This document shows, piece after piece, positions 8,324 through 17,345 of a stretch of DNA of 46,178 nucleotides; positions within the stretch are counted from its first letter, which is position 1; each line of letters opens with the position of its first letter. Position numbers and translations under genes: made by a program. This DNA comes from Planctomycetota bacterium (GTDB lineage: Bacteria > Planctomycetota > Planctomycetia > Pirellulales > Pirellulaceae): the NCBI GenBank assembly GCA_963205385.1, contig CAUJKE010000173.1, forward strand, positions 1 through 46,178, read 5' to 3'. The notes beneath the pieces were generated by a model. It did no database searches. It had not been told where the DNA came from and saw only the letters and a program-made list of their open reading frames with translations.

Positions 8324-8340
8324 GTGGACTGTTGCAATGC

Positions 8341-9075
8341 CTACTTCCGTGTCGCCGACACAAAACCGGCCAATAGCGCACCCCCTACGAAGCCAGTTGC
8401 GAGCATCACAAAGAACGGAACCGGCGGCGGAATCCCTTCCCAACCGTGCTGCACATTCGCTCCCAGCACCGCGGAGATCGTCGCCAGCGGGAAGAAGAAC
8501 GCGGCCAAGAGGTTCAAGCGATGGGCGGAGACGGCCATGCGGTGACTGGATGCCGCTTGGGCTTCCGCCTGTTTGGCCATCGCGAAGTCGAGTCCATTCT
8601 TGACGTCGCCATAGGTCAGTTCCGCGGAACGCTCCAGTTCATACGCGCGATCCCGGAAGTTAAGCAAGTCCCGATCTTCCGGCGCAGCCTCGCGGGCCTC
8701 CTGCAGCACTCGGTGGAGATTACGGGTGGCACGCCGCAAGGGCTCCAGTTCGCTCATCAAATCAAAGAACTGGCTGGCCGTGGAGGCCTGGCCTTCCAGT
8801 TTGTCGAGTTGATCGATGGCCTCGCCGTATTCCGCCAGATGATTGGCGAGCGTGATCGACCGGCCCCCTGGTTCATGTCCCTGCCAGACGCCTTCGGGGC
8901 TTTTCCAGAAATATCGCCCGATGCGCAGCGATGCACCCCCTGAGGGTGGTTTATGCAGCACCAAGAGCAAATGCCCATCCGCCTTCATCAGCCGCTGCCG
9001 GCCGACCGCGTCGCCCAGGCGCTGGCGGAAGATGAGAGGGACATCCCACGTTTGCGGCAGTTGCGATTTTGCCAT
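8341..9075 (-). CDS. CorA-like two-TM membrane protein lacking the GMN motif
   Basis: 244 aa. The N-terminal ~70 residues form a small alpha/beta-looking region (PLIFRQRLGDAVGRQR...LLLVLHKPPSGG). Residues ~85-190 are helical with heptad character. The C-terminal ~60 residues hold two hydrophobic segments: RLNLLAAFFFPLATISAVLGAN, then PFFVMLATGFVGGALLAGFVSA. The arrangement of a long helix, then RLN-LLAAFFFPL, then G-x-N, a short loop and a second TM is that of CorA-type Mg2+ channels. Here the pore motif reads GAN rather than GMN, and the protein is much shorter than CorA (~320 aa). Ion transport is therefore plausible but not established. It sits downstream of the MFS gene on the same strand, 159 bp away. 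Confidence 0.65.
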   Translation of the reverse strand: MAKSQLPQTWDVPLIFRQRLGDAVGRQRLMKADGHLLLVLHKPPSGGASLRIGRYFWKSPEGVWQGHEPGGRSITLANHLAEYGEAIDQLDKLEGQASTASQFFDLMSELEPLRRATRNLHRVLQEAREAAPEDRDLLNFRDRAYELERSAELTYGDVKNGLDFAMAKQAEAQAASSHRMAVSAHRLNLLAAFFFPLATISAVLGANVQHGWEGIPPPVPFFVMLATGFVGGALLAGFVSATRK

Positions 9076-9234
9076 GTGGCCCTGTGAAGCAGAGAGGCAT
9101 TTGTACTACCAGCGACACGAGCGAAGCTTTTTTCGCAGTGCCTGCCGCGGGGGCATTTACCCGGATTCGAAGTTGCGCGGAAGCTCTGCGGCTCGCGCGC
9201 GACTTTGGCAACCCTTCACTTGCACCGTTAAGCT

Positions 9235-10755
9235 TTACTCAGGCAGCGGCTGGCCTTTGGTTTCCTTGGCGAATAACAACGTGAAGATGCCAATGAGAAA
9301 CACGCAGCTCATCGACATACCAGCGTAACGCCAGTTATCGGGGACTGTGTATCCGGCCTCCGCACTGAACACACGCGAGGTCAAGAGCCCGAAAATGACC
9401 GGTCCAAACGCCGCGACATAACGCCCCACATTGTAGCAAAACGATATCCCGGTGCTCCGCAGGTACGTGGGGAAAATCTCGGGCAAGTAGATGGCGTAGC
9501 CCGCGAACAGCGAGAGCTGGAAGAAGCCCATGATGAACAGCATCCACAGGTCGTAAGGGCCTGAGAGCTTCCAAAACACCAGCGCGGTCATCAACATCGC
9601 GGCGATGAAGGCGAGCAGAAACGTGGGTTTGCGGCCCACACGTTGGGCCATCCAGCCAAACGCATACATGCCTGTAAAGGCGCCCAATTGCTGGCAGAGC
9701 AAGGTCATGCTTTGCCAGAACGTGAGCGTGCCGCTGATTTGACTGTTCATTTCCTGCGAGACGGCCTCTTCCGCGGCGGTCAGCTTTTCACGCTCATTGA
9801 GCGGCGTGAACTCCCGCTCCCATTGAAAGAGCTTCTCGAGGATTGCGATCTTTGCGGAATCCCCTTGGGCGGCGACAATCGCAGCGTCGTATTTCTCTTC
9901 GGCCACCGCTTTACGGAACACCACGCGGGTCAGATCACCGCTGAAGAAGCCAATCCCCCACAAGCCGATCACGCCGGGGATGGCGAGAAACAACCCTACA
10001 ATCGCGCTATGCCGCCAGCGTGGGTCGCCAAACATCGCCGCGTAGGAACCCCGTTTCTGTTGCACCGTCTTATCCTGAGAAACCGCTTGAAACCGTTCGG
10101 GTTCTTTCAGGCGGCGGCGGATAAACAGCGCGAGCAGCGCCGGCAAAGCGCCAATCAGGAACATCACGCGCCAAGCGCTAATCCCGGCTTGTTCCAGCGG
10201 CGAGAGTCCCCAACCGATGAGCGCGGCCGAAATGTTGCCGCCTGCCGAGAGCGCTTGCAACAGGCTCAGCGCGCGGGGACGAGCGCGGTCTGGCATGACC
10301 TCCGCGACGAGCGCCACGCCGACGGCAAATTCACCGCCGACCCCCAATCCTGTGAGAAAGCGATAAATGGCGAAGTCCCACACCGTCACCGAGAGCGAAC
10401 TCAAGCCGGTGCATAACGAGTACACGACGATCGTGATCAGCATCGTCTTGGCGCGACCGATGCGATCGCCCAAGGCGCCGAAGATCAAACCGCCGGTCGC
10501 CCAGCCAAGAATGAAAACGCTCGTTACATAGCCGCCCCATTCGCCGATCAGCGGACTTCCCTCGGCGACGCCGAGCAGATCGCGCATGGCCGTCGGCCGC
10601 GCGAGCGTGAACAGTTGCTGATCCAAGCAATCGAACAGCCAGCCCAGCGCCGCGACCAGAAAGACGAACCAATGGTAGCGCGTCATCTCGGAGTACCAGG
10701 GGCCGCTGCCTTTGTCCTCTAAGTTCTTCGAGCCAAAGTCGTGAGCGTCGTGCAT
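9235..10755 (-). CDS. MFS transporter (sugar/aromatic-acid:H+ symporter-like)
   Basis: 506 aa from the ATG at 10755, which has AGGGAA about 9 nt upstream; a TTG eight codons earlier is less likely. It has twelve hydrophobic segments. The MFS signature after TM2 is visible as LGDRIGRAKTMLI, and the matching half-2 motif as FGWMAQRVGRKPTFLL. TM4-5 carry FLTGLGVGGEFAVGVALVAEVMPDRARPRAL, typical of the sugar/aromatic acid subfamily. A ~65-residue charged insertion follows TM7 (about residues 290-355), making it longer than a normal ~430-aa member. The substrate cannot be told from sequence. The neighbours on the same strand (serine hydrolase upstream, CorA-like protein downstream) give no clear clue. 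Confidence 0.9.
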   Translation of the reverse strand: MHDAHDFGSKNLEDKGSGPWYSEMTRYHWFVFLVAALGWLFDCLDQQLFTLARPTAMRDLLGVAEGSPLIGEWGGYVTSVFILGWATGGLIFGALGDRIGRAKTMLITIVVYSLCTGLSSLSVTVWDFAIYRFLTGLGVGGEFAVGVALVAEVMPDRARPRALSLLQALSAGGNISAALIGWGLSPLEQAGISAWRVMFLIGALPALLALFIRRRLKEPERFQAVSQDKTVQQKRGSYAAMFGDPRWRHSAIVGLFLAIPGVIGLWGIGFFSGDLTRVVFRKAVAEEKYDAAIVAAQGDSAKIAILEKLFQWEREFTPLNEREKLTAAEEAVSQEMNSQISGTLTFWQSMTLLCQQLGAFTGMYAFGWMAQRVGRKPTFLLAFIAAMLMTALVFWKLSGPYDLWMLFIMGFFQLSLFAGYAIYLPEIFPTYLRSTGISFCYNVGRYVAAFGPVIFGLLTSRVFSAEAGYTVPDNWRYAGMSMSCVFLIGIFTLLFAKETKGQPLPE

Positions 10756-11049
10756 GCGAAATTCCCTGCGCAATAGCAATGCCGCCTGGCGCGGGACCGG
10801 CTTCGAGCGCTGTCGAAGGGAACCGCAGGCGCGCTGCCGAGCGCTGCGAGAAGGAACGGGGGCGGGGCCGAACCTGATGTGGGGCTCAAACGCGACCTGT
10901 CAGGTTGGTAAACAGTTGGCAGCAGTGTAAAACGCCGCTGGGGCCAGGGCAAGCCTTTACGCGGGCCCGCGTTGAGTGATTTTCTGATTTCGCGCGGGAA
11001 ATCCACCGGGCAGCGGCGACATCACGGACGATTCGGTCAGGCCTCGCGG

Positions 11050-12219
11050 CTAGTTCTGCGGCAGCACGCTCTCGACAACGAGCGTGCCGATGGCGCCTGC
11101 GAGGCGATTGACGCTTCCCTGGCCGTCGGGATGCACACGGTTGGAAAGAAAAATGTAGAACAGGTCGAGCTCGGGATCGATCCACAGCACCGTGCCGGTG
11201 AAGCCGCCGTGGCCGACCGCCTGGCTGCTCAGTCCCTGGCCGCGATTGGAGGAATAGCCGCTCCGCGCGTCCCAGCCCAGCGCCCGCCAATTCTCGCCGG
11301 GAACTTGACGCGCGCGGAACATCTCGCGCACGGTTGCCGGTTTCAAGACTTGCACGTCGCCGTGCGTCCCTTCGTCCAAGAGCATTTGCGCGTAGACCGC
11401 CAAGTCCTCGGCCGTGGAAAACAAACCTGCATGACCCGCGACGCCCCCCAGACGATACGCCCGCGGGTCGTGAACTTCCCCTTGCATCCACGTCCCATTC
11501 CGCCGCTCGGTGGGCGCGGCTCGCGCGCGGAGCGCTGCATCCGGCAAGTATCCGGTCGCGGTCAGGCCTAGTGGCTGAAAGATCTTCGCGCTGGCGAATT
11601 CGTTGAGCGGCTGCTGGCTCACACGTTCGACCACCTGGCCGAGCACTTCGAAGCCGACATCGCTGTAGACGAAACGCTCGCCGGGAGGGGCGATCGGCTT
11701 CAACGCAAAGACCCGCTCCCACGCTTTGGCTGGCCCGTCACTGTAGTCGGCGAGTGCGTTATCAGCAATTAGCCCTCCTTGGTGCGTGAGCAGGTGCTCG
11801 ATCGTGATTTCCTCCTTGCCGGCCGCCGAAAACTCGGGAATGTACTGCGCGACCGGCGCGGCGAGCTTCACCTGGCCCTCTTCGACGAGCTTCATGATCG
11901 ATGTGGCCGTGGCGAGCGGCTTGGTCAGCGACGCCAGATCGAACACGGTGTCGGTCGTCATCGCCACGCGCTGGGGCGCCACCTGCTTGTCGCCGTAGGC
12001 TTTCAAGAACGCGATCTGGCCGTGCCGCGCCACCAGCACGACGCAGCCTGGCATTTGTTTGTTTTTTATGCCGGTAGCAACGATGTCGTCGATCCCCGAC
12101 AACCTCTCCGCATCCAGCCCCGCTTTCGCCGCCGCGACAATCGGCAACCGTGGCGATGCGGCCTGCACCACAGGCGCGGCGCAGAAGGCAAGTAACAGAA
12201 CGGCGATTAGGCGATTCAT
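11050..12219 (-). CDS. Exported serine hydrolase of the beta-lactamase / class C family
   Basis: 389 aa. A Sec signal peptide is clear (MNRLIAVLLLAFCAAPVVQAASP). The catalytic SxxK motif is S97-L-T-K100 in FDLASLTKPLA. The second motif is YSD in FVYSDVGFEVLG, in place of the YxN of class C enzymes. The third, near the C-terminus, is HGGFTG, the HxG variant seen in esterase and penicillin-binding-like members of Pfam PF00144. Length and order of motifs fit the family. It acts outside the cytoplasm, probably as an esterase, D-aminopeptidase or peptidoglycan-linked hydrolase; antibiotic hydrolysis is not implied. An AGGAG lies 7 nt upstream of the ATG. It is divergent from larC. Confidence 0.9.
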   Translation of the reverse strand: MNRLIAVLLLAFCAAPVVQAASPRLPIVAAAKAGLDAERLSGIDDIVATGIKNKQMPGCVVLVARHGQIAFLKAYGDKQVAPQRVAMTTDTVFDLASLTKPLATATSIMKLVEEGQVKLAAPVAQYIPEFSAAGKEEITIEHLLTHQGGLIADNALADYSDGPAKAWERVFALKPIAPPGERFVYSDVGFEVLGQVVERVSQQPLNEFASAKIFQPLGLTATGYLPDAALRARAAPTERRNGTWMQGEVHDPRAYRLGGVAGHAGLFSTAEDLAVYAQMLLDEGTHGDVQVLKPATVREMFRARQVPGENWRALGWDARSGYSSNRGQGLSSQAVGHGGFTGTVLWIDPELDLFYIFLSNRVHPDGQGSVNRLAGAIGTLVVESVLPQN

Positions 12220-12372
12220 AGGTCAACTCCTGGGCTTGGTTATCGCCCCAGCACGCGCAGATTGCAAGCGTCGGCAGGCTGGCCAGCGCTGCCTTGTGCA
12301 AACGCCTCTCACAAACCTCGCGCGGCGAGTGATATACTACGCTTGCAACGTTCTCTTACCTTGAAGACTGCC

Positions 12373-13548
12373 ATGAAAATAGCCTATCTCGATTGTAATA
12401 GCGGCCTGGCCGGCGACATGCTGCTGGGCGCGCTCGTTGATGCAGGCGTCGACTTGACCGTCATCCAAACAGGCATCGATTCGCTCGGCATCCAAGTGCA
12501 ACTCGTGCGCGAAGAGGTGCAGAGGTGCGGGTTTCGGGCAGCCAAGATCCATGTTCAGCATGAGCCTGAGCACGCCCATCGCCACTTGCATCACATTACA
12601 GAGATGATCGATCAAGCGGCCGCGATCACCGTGCCGCAAAAGGAACTCGCCAAGCGGATCTTCACCCGCTTAGGCGAGGCCGAAGCGAAAGTTCACGGCA
12701 CGACGATTCGGAAGGTCCATTTCCACGAAGTCGGCGCGGTCGATTCCATCGCCGATATCGTGGGGTGTGCGATCGGCCTCGACCTGCTCGGCGTCGATCG
12801 CATTGTTAGCTCCCCCATCGTTACCGGATCCGGTTACGTCACCATCGCCCACGGGCGAGTAAGCGTTCCCGCGCCGGCCACGGCGGAGCTGCTCATCAAT
12901 GTGCCGCTGGGGAGTTCGCCGGTGGCGTCCGAACTCACGACCCCCACCGGCGCCGCCATTGTGTCAACCATTGCCGACGAATACGGCCCGCTCCCCCCGA
13001 TGAGCATTCAAGCGATTGGCTATGGTGCGGGAACCAAAGACTTCAAAGAGCAGCCAAACCTTGTGCGACTGGTGGTGGGTGACAGCGGCGAGAGTCCTCT
13101 GGCCGATCAGATTTGGGTGCTCGAAACGAATCTCGACGACGTCAGCGGCGAGATGATCGGACACTGCGCGACTTTGCTCGCCGAAGCCGGCGCGCTCGAC
13201 GTGTACACCACGGCCATTCAAATGAAAAAGAATCGCCCCGGCGTACTCCTCAGCGTGCTCGCCCCGGCGGGCCTGGTGGCTAAACTGGAAAAAATTCTCT
13301 TTCGCGAGACGACCACGCTCGGCATTCGGCGGTGGCCGGTGTGTCGGCACAAGCTGGAGCGTCGCCCCCACACGGTCGAAACACAGTGGGGGCCGGTGCT
13401 GGGCAAGCTGGCGATCCTGACTGATGGCAGTGCTAGCTTTTCGCCGGAGTACGAAGCGTGCTGTATTGTGGCGACGCAGCAAGGGATTTCATTGAAGGAT
13501 GTTTACGAAGCCGCCCGAAAAGCGTACAAGTCGGCCGGTGATTTGTAA
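12373..13548 (+). CDS. larC: Nickel-pincer cofactor biosynthesis protein LarC (DUF111)
   Basis: 391 aa from the ATG at 12373 (MKIAYLDCNSGLAGDMLLGALVDAG, the conserved LarC N-terminus); the upstream in-frame extension is not homologous. LarC inserts nickel into the pyridinium-3,5-bisthiocarboxylate mononucleotide cofactor used by lactate racemase and other LarA-type enzymes. Visible blocks are a His-rich stretch HEPEHAHRHLHH, then KVHGTTIRKVHFHEVGAVDSIADIVG, then ELTTPTGAAI, then LETNLDDVSGE. The C-terminal domain is fused in one frame, whereas in Lactobacillus plantarum LarC1 and LarC2 are joined by a programmed frameshift. No larA, larB or larE lies in this window. The next gene starts 3 bp after the stop. 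Confidence 0.95.
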   Translation: MKIAYLDCNSGLAGDMLLGALVDAGVDLTVIQTGIDSLGIQVQLVREEVQRCGFRAAKIHVQHEPEHAHRHLHHITEMIDQAAAITVPQKELAKRIFTRLGEAEAKVHGTTIRKVHFHEVGAVDSIADIVGCAIGLDLLGVDRIVSSPIVTGSGYVTIAHGRVSVPAPATAELLINVPLGSSPVASELTTPTGAAIVSTIADEYGPLPPMSIQAIGYGAGTKDFKEQPNLVRLVVGDSGESPLADQIWVLETNLDDVSGEMIGHCATLLAEAGALDVYTTAIQMKKNRPGVLLSVLAPAGLVAKLEKILFRETTTLGIRRWPVCRHKLERRPHTVETQWGPVLGKLAILTDGSASFSPEYEACCIVATQQGISLKDVYEAARKAYKSAGDL

Positions 13549-13551
13549 TCC

Positions 13552-14121
13552 GTGCTGCTGGATACGCGTATGGCTAGGTTCATTCCATCGCTGCCGCAAC
13601 TCTTCATGCTCATCGGCATGGGGCTGATGATCTATATTTTGTGGCGGCGGTCGAATCGTCACTTCGGCAAGGGGGGCACGGCTTATCGACCGCAGCGGCG
13701 CGTGTCCGCCCTGGAGAAAGGTCGTGACCTCGCGCTCTGTGATGCCCCGCCGGAGGTCACGCGGTGGCAGGTGGAGATGCACGAGACGGCCCGCGATCTC
13801 AAGGCGGAGGTCGATACGAAACTCGCGTTGCTGCAGATTCTGATTCAGCAGTCCAATTCCGCCGCGGAGCGTCTCGAGCAAGCCATCGCGATTGCGGAAC
13901 AGAAGGGAATTCGCACCGCGCTCGACCCCCTCGCCGCGATCGACGCTTGGAGGGAAGACGATGCGGATGCGCCCCCTAGTCCTCCAGCGGAGTTGGCCCC
14001 GCCCCAGTCCAACGCGATTTATGTCCTCGCCGATCAAGGCTACTCCGCCGCGAGCATCGCCCATGAAACAGGCTTGCCGCTGGGTGACGTCGAACTGGTC
14101 ATCAGCTTACGCGCGCACTAA
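13552..14121 (+). CDS. Single-pass membrane protein with coiled coil and HTH-like tail (DUF2802/DUF6115-like)
   Basis: 189 aa from GTG 13552, or 183 aa from ATG 13570. The latter has the more usual N-terminus, but the GTG is only 3 bp after the larC stop and would allow translational coupling. Residues ~12-32 are one hydrophobic segment (LFMLIGMGLMIYILW), followed by a basic cytosolic stretch. Residues ~85-135 are helical and charged (EMHETARDLKAEVDTKLALLQILI...), probably a coiled coil, followed by a Pro-rich linker. The last ~35 residues (IYVLADQGYSAASIAHETGLPLGDVELVISL) resemble the helix-turn-helix-like end of DUF2802 and DUF6115 proteins. Role unknown; the larC link is positional. Confidence 0.7.
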   Translation: MLLDTRMARFIPSLPQLFMLIGMGLMIYILWRRSNRHFGKGGTAYRPQRRVSALEKGRDLALCDAPPEVTRWQVEMHETARDLKAEVDTKLALLQILIQQSNSAAERLEQAIAIAEQKGIRTALDPLAAIDAWREDDADAPPSPPAELAPPQSNAIYVLADQGYSAASIAHETGLPLGDVELVISLRAH

Positions 14122-14224
14122 CGAGCAAGCGATCCATAAGCTTCCGATTTTCACGCCGCGCACAACAACACGCCCCCATGCGCCTTATGCGGATGATAAG
14201 CCAGGTGGAGAGCGAGGGCAAAGC

Positions 14225-15109
14225 CTACTTCCCGAACCATTTTTGCACCATGCGGACGGTTGTGGCGCGGCCGGCGCGGGCGATGCTAGTCGTGAGCGGA
14301 ATCCGCTTGGGGCAAACGGCGACGCAGTTCTGAGCATTGCCGCACACCATCAGGCCCCCTTCTTCCATCATCGCGTCCAGTCGCTCGCCGGCTTGCATCT
14401 TGCCGGTGGGGTTCATGTTGAAAAGCACCACCTGACTGATAGCGTGAGCGCCGATGAAGCCTTCGTCATAGGCCGCTCTCTTGCGGGCTTCGAAGTCCGC
14501 TTCGCTTTCCCCTTCCTCGCGCGTGAGTTCAACTTTCAGGTATTGCGGGCAAGCGTCCAAACAGCAACCGCAGCTCATGCATTCGGAGAGCGGATAGGTT
14601 TGCTCCTGGGTGGATTGCGATTGCCGCGGGCCGGGGCCCATGTCGTAGTAACCATCGACCGGAATCCAGGCTTCCACTTTTTGCAACGCGCGGAACAGCC
14701 GTCCACGATCGACCATCAAGTCGCGCACAACCGGGAACTTGGACATCGGCGACAATTCAATCTCGCCGGGGTGTTCGGCCAGCAGGTTATCGACCAAAGC
14801 GGAGCACGATTGCCGTACGCGGCCGTTGATCAGCATGGTGCACGCGCCGCAGACCTCTTCCAGGCAATTGCAGTCCCACACGACAGGGGCGACCCGCTTG
14901 CCGTCCACATCGGTCGCGTGAGCGGCGATCTGTTGCAGCACGCTGATCACGTTCATTTCTGGCTCGTACTTGACGCGATGACGCTCCCAGTAACTGGCTT
15001 GCCCGGGGCTATCCTGGCGCAGCACGCGAACCTCGAACGAATCAGGAGGTGCATGGCCGCCGCCGTGGCTGGTATGAGAAGCGTTGTCGTTGTGCGAGTG
15101 ATCGGACAT
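14225..15109 (-). CDS. sdhB: Succinate dehydrogenase / fumarate reductase iron-sulfur subunit
   Basis: 294 aa from the ATG at 15109 (MSDHSHNDNASHTSHGGG, a His-rich start); the longer upstream frame has no homology. The [2Fe-2S] ligands are seen in DCNCLEEVCGACTMLINGRVRQSC. The second domain has the CMSCGCCLDACP cluster motif and a later CGNAQNCVAVCPKRIP, which supply the [4Fe-4S] and [3Fe-4S] clusters. Electrons pass from FAD in SdhA through these clusters to the membrane quinone site. It is the last gene of sdhC-sdhA-sdhB, with a rather long 179-bp spacer after sdhA. It is slightly longer than the B. subtilis subunit, mainly through the N-terminal His-rich tail. Confidence 0.95.
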   Translation of the reverse strand: MSDHSHNDNASHTSHGGGHAPPDSFEVRVLRQDSPGQASYWERHRVKYEPEMNVISVLQQIAAHATDVDGKRVAPVVWDCNCLEEVCGACTMLINGRVRQSCSALVDNLLAEHPGEIELSPMSKFPVVRDLMVDRGRLFRALQKVEAWIPVDGYYDMGPGPRQSQSTQEQTYPLSECMSCGCCLDACPQYLKVELTREEGESEADFEARKRAAYDEGFIGAHAISQVVLFNMNPTGKMQAGERLDAMMEEGGLMVCGNAQNCVAVCPKRIPLTTSIARAGRATTVRMVQKWFGK

Positions 15110-15288
15110 CCGTTGTGTCTCTTCGAAACGTGCGTTAAGGGTGTTGCGAGTTGTGGCAGTACCGTGGTGCGGTAACGTAGCAGGCAGTCGGCGACGGCGG
15201 TTGGCGGAAGCGAGTTGGAGTTCGATGGTGTCTGGAGTGCCTGGCGGGCGGCACGTGGGAGTGGGCTGCTGCTGGTGCTTTGCGCGAC

Positions 15289-17292
15289 CTACGGCGTCGC
15301 GGCGACCTTGCCGGCGCCGCCGACACCAGCGCCGTTGCCGCTTTTCGAATCCTTGGCCGCCTGGCGTTCTTTCCAAACTTGCTCGATGACTTCCGCGCCG
15401 ACCAGGCCATACAATCGGGGACGAGGCGGAATCAGTGACGTATCGATATCTTCATACGTGATCTCAGGGCCACTGGGCGTGTACGTGGCGATGGTCGACT
15501 TGAGGAACTTTTGGTTGTTAACCTCGAACCGGTCACACCACTCCTGCGCTTCCTGATGGCGAGCTGCGTCGTCGGTCGATGCCAGCGCTGGCATGCCAAA
15601 ATCAGGTTTGTAATGCGCCCCGCGGCATTCGTCTCGCAAAATCGCGCCGCGCAGAATCGCCTTGGCCATGGGGAACATGTCCTGCAGTGCCTTGGTGAAG
15701 ACCACGTTTTGATTGGTCCACGAGCCAGTGTCGCTGAGAGAGCAGTTCCTCGCGCGCTCTTGCAAAGCGCTCACCGTCTCGTAGGCGGCTTCGAGTTGCG
15801 CATTGCGGCGCACCACGGTGGCGGCCTTGGTCATTACTTCGCCAAGTTCTTGGTGGACGAGATAAGGATTCTCGCCCCCTGCGTTCTTGAGCAATTGATT
15901 ATGCCGCTCCTGGTGTTGCTTCTTCGCTTGGGCAAAGAGGGAGGCAGGCAAGTCGGCGGCGGCCCCCTGGCTATTTTGCAACAACGCCTCGACACCGGGG
16001 GCGACAATCAGACCGCTGAAAATGCACGATAGCAGCGAGTTCGCCCCCAGGCGATTGCCGCCGTGGTATTGATAGTCGCACTCGCCGATGGCGTACAGGT
16101 TCGGAATATTCGTGACCTGATTCTTGGGCGATCCGACGACCAACCCTCCATCGGCCGACTTTTGATAATCGCACCACAATCCGCCCATAAAATAATGAAC
16201 GGCGGGGAAGATCTTCATCGGCGTATCGCGCGGATCGACCCCTTGGAATTTCTCGTAAATTTCGAGAATGCCGCCGAGCTTGCGGTTGAGTTCCGAGCGC
16301 TCGATGTGCGTCAAGTCGAGATACACGCACTGGCGGTCCTTATCGACGCTCAGCCCTTCGTTGACGCAAATGTCAAAGATTTCCCGCGTGGCGATATCGC
16401 GTGGCACGAGATTGCCATACTTGGGATAACGCTCTTCGAGGAAATAATAACGTTCGGTCTCGGGAATCGACATTGGATTGCGTGGGTCGTGCGGTGTCCG
16501 CGGCACCCACACGCGCCCCCCTTCGCCCCGCGCGCTCTCGCTCATCAAGCGGAGTTTATCAGCGCCGGGAACGGCGGTTGGATGGACTTGAATGAACTCG
16601 GGGTTGCCATACTTCACGCCGGCCTGGTAGCAGCGACTCGCGGCACTGCCTGTGCAAGCCATCGACATCGTCGAGCGGCCGTAAATCAAGCCAGCGCCAC
16701 CGGAGGCGACAATCACCCCGTCAGCCGGAAAGGAGCGAATCTCCATCGAAACGAGATCCTGCCCCACACAGCCGCGACAAATTCCTTGGTCGTCGACGAT
16801 CGGTCCCAGGAAATCCCAGAACTCATACTTCTTAATCATCCCGGCCGTTTCCCACCGCCGGACTTGTTCGTCCAGCGCGTAGAGCAGCTGCTGCCCGGTC
16901 GTTGCGCCGGCGAAGGCGGTCCGTTTGTAGAGCGTGCCGCCGAAGCGGCGACGATCGAGGAATCCTTCAGGCGTGCGGTTGAACGTGACGCCGAGGCGAT
17001 CCATCAGGTCGATGATTTTTGGCCCCCAGTAGGCCATTTCCTTGACCGGCGGCTGATGCTGCAGGAAGTCGCCGCCATAGACGGTGTCGTCAAAGTGCTT
17101 CCACTCGGTATCGCCTTGCTGGCGCGTCAAGTCGTTGCACGAGTTGATCCCACCTTGAGCGCATACGCTATGCGAACGTTTGACGGGTGTGAGGCTCATC
17201 AAGTCGACTTCGATGCCGACTTCGGCCAATTTCATGGCCGCAGCCAGGCCTGCCAAACCGCCACCGACAATCATTACCCGTTTCTTTGCCAT
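15289..17292 (-). CDS. sdhA: Succinate dehydrogenase / fumarate reductase flavoprotein subunit
   Basis: 667 aa. The N-terminal Rossmann motif for FAD is VMIVGGGLAGLAAAMKLAE. The FAD-attachment region carries RSHSVCAQGGIN, with the His used for covalent flavin linkage in the family. Later come EFIQVHPTAVPG and SARGEGGRVWVPR (substrate-binding residues), then GECDYQYHGGNRLGANSLL. It oxidises succinate to fumarate on the cytoplasmic face. Its size and the ...CDYQYHGGNRLG... form match the B. subtilis/epsilonproteobacterial type-B group rather than the mitochondrial type. The last ~30 residues are an Ala/Gly/Lys-rich tail. It lies 53 bp after sdhC. Confidence 0.96.
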   Translation of the reverse strand: MAKKRVMIVGGGLAGLAAAMKLAEVGIEVDLMSLTPVKRSHSVCAQGGINSCNDLTRQQGDTEWKHFDDTVYGGDFLQHQPPVKEMAYWGPKIIDLMDRLGVTFNRTPEGFLDRRRFGGTLYKRTAFAGATTGQQLLYALDEQVRRWETAGMIKKYEFWDFLGPIVDDQGICRGCVGQDLVSMEIRSFPADGVIVASGGAGLIYGRSTMSMACTGSAASRCYQAGVKYGNPEFIQVHPTAVPGADKLRLMSESARGEGGRVWVPRTPHDPRNPMSIPETERYYFLEERYPKYGNLVPRDIATREIFDICVNEGLSVDKDRQCVYLDLTHIERSELNRKLGGILEIYEKFQGVDPRDTPMKIFPAVHYFMGGLWCDYQKSADGGLVVGSPKNQVTNIPNLYAIGECDYQYHGGNRLGANSLLSCIFSGLIVAPGVEALLQNSQGAAADLPASLFAQAKKQHQERHNQLLKNAGGENPYLVHQELGEVMTKAATVVRRNAQLEAAYETVSALQERARNCSLSDTGSWTNQNVVFTKALQDMFPMAKAILRGAILRDECRGAHYKPDFGMPALASTDDAARHQEAQEWCDRFEVNNQKFLKSTIATYTPSGPEITYEDIDTSLIPPRPRLYGLVGAEVIEQVWKERQAAKDSKSGNGAGVGGAGKVAATP

Positions 17293-17345
17293 GTTGTATT
17301 ACCTATCGCCAGCCGGCAGTGTGTTGCGCGGATTATGAGGTGTGT

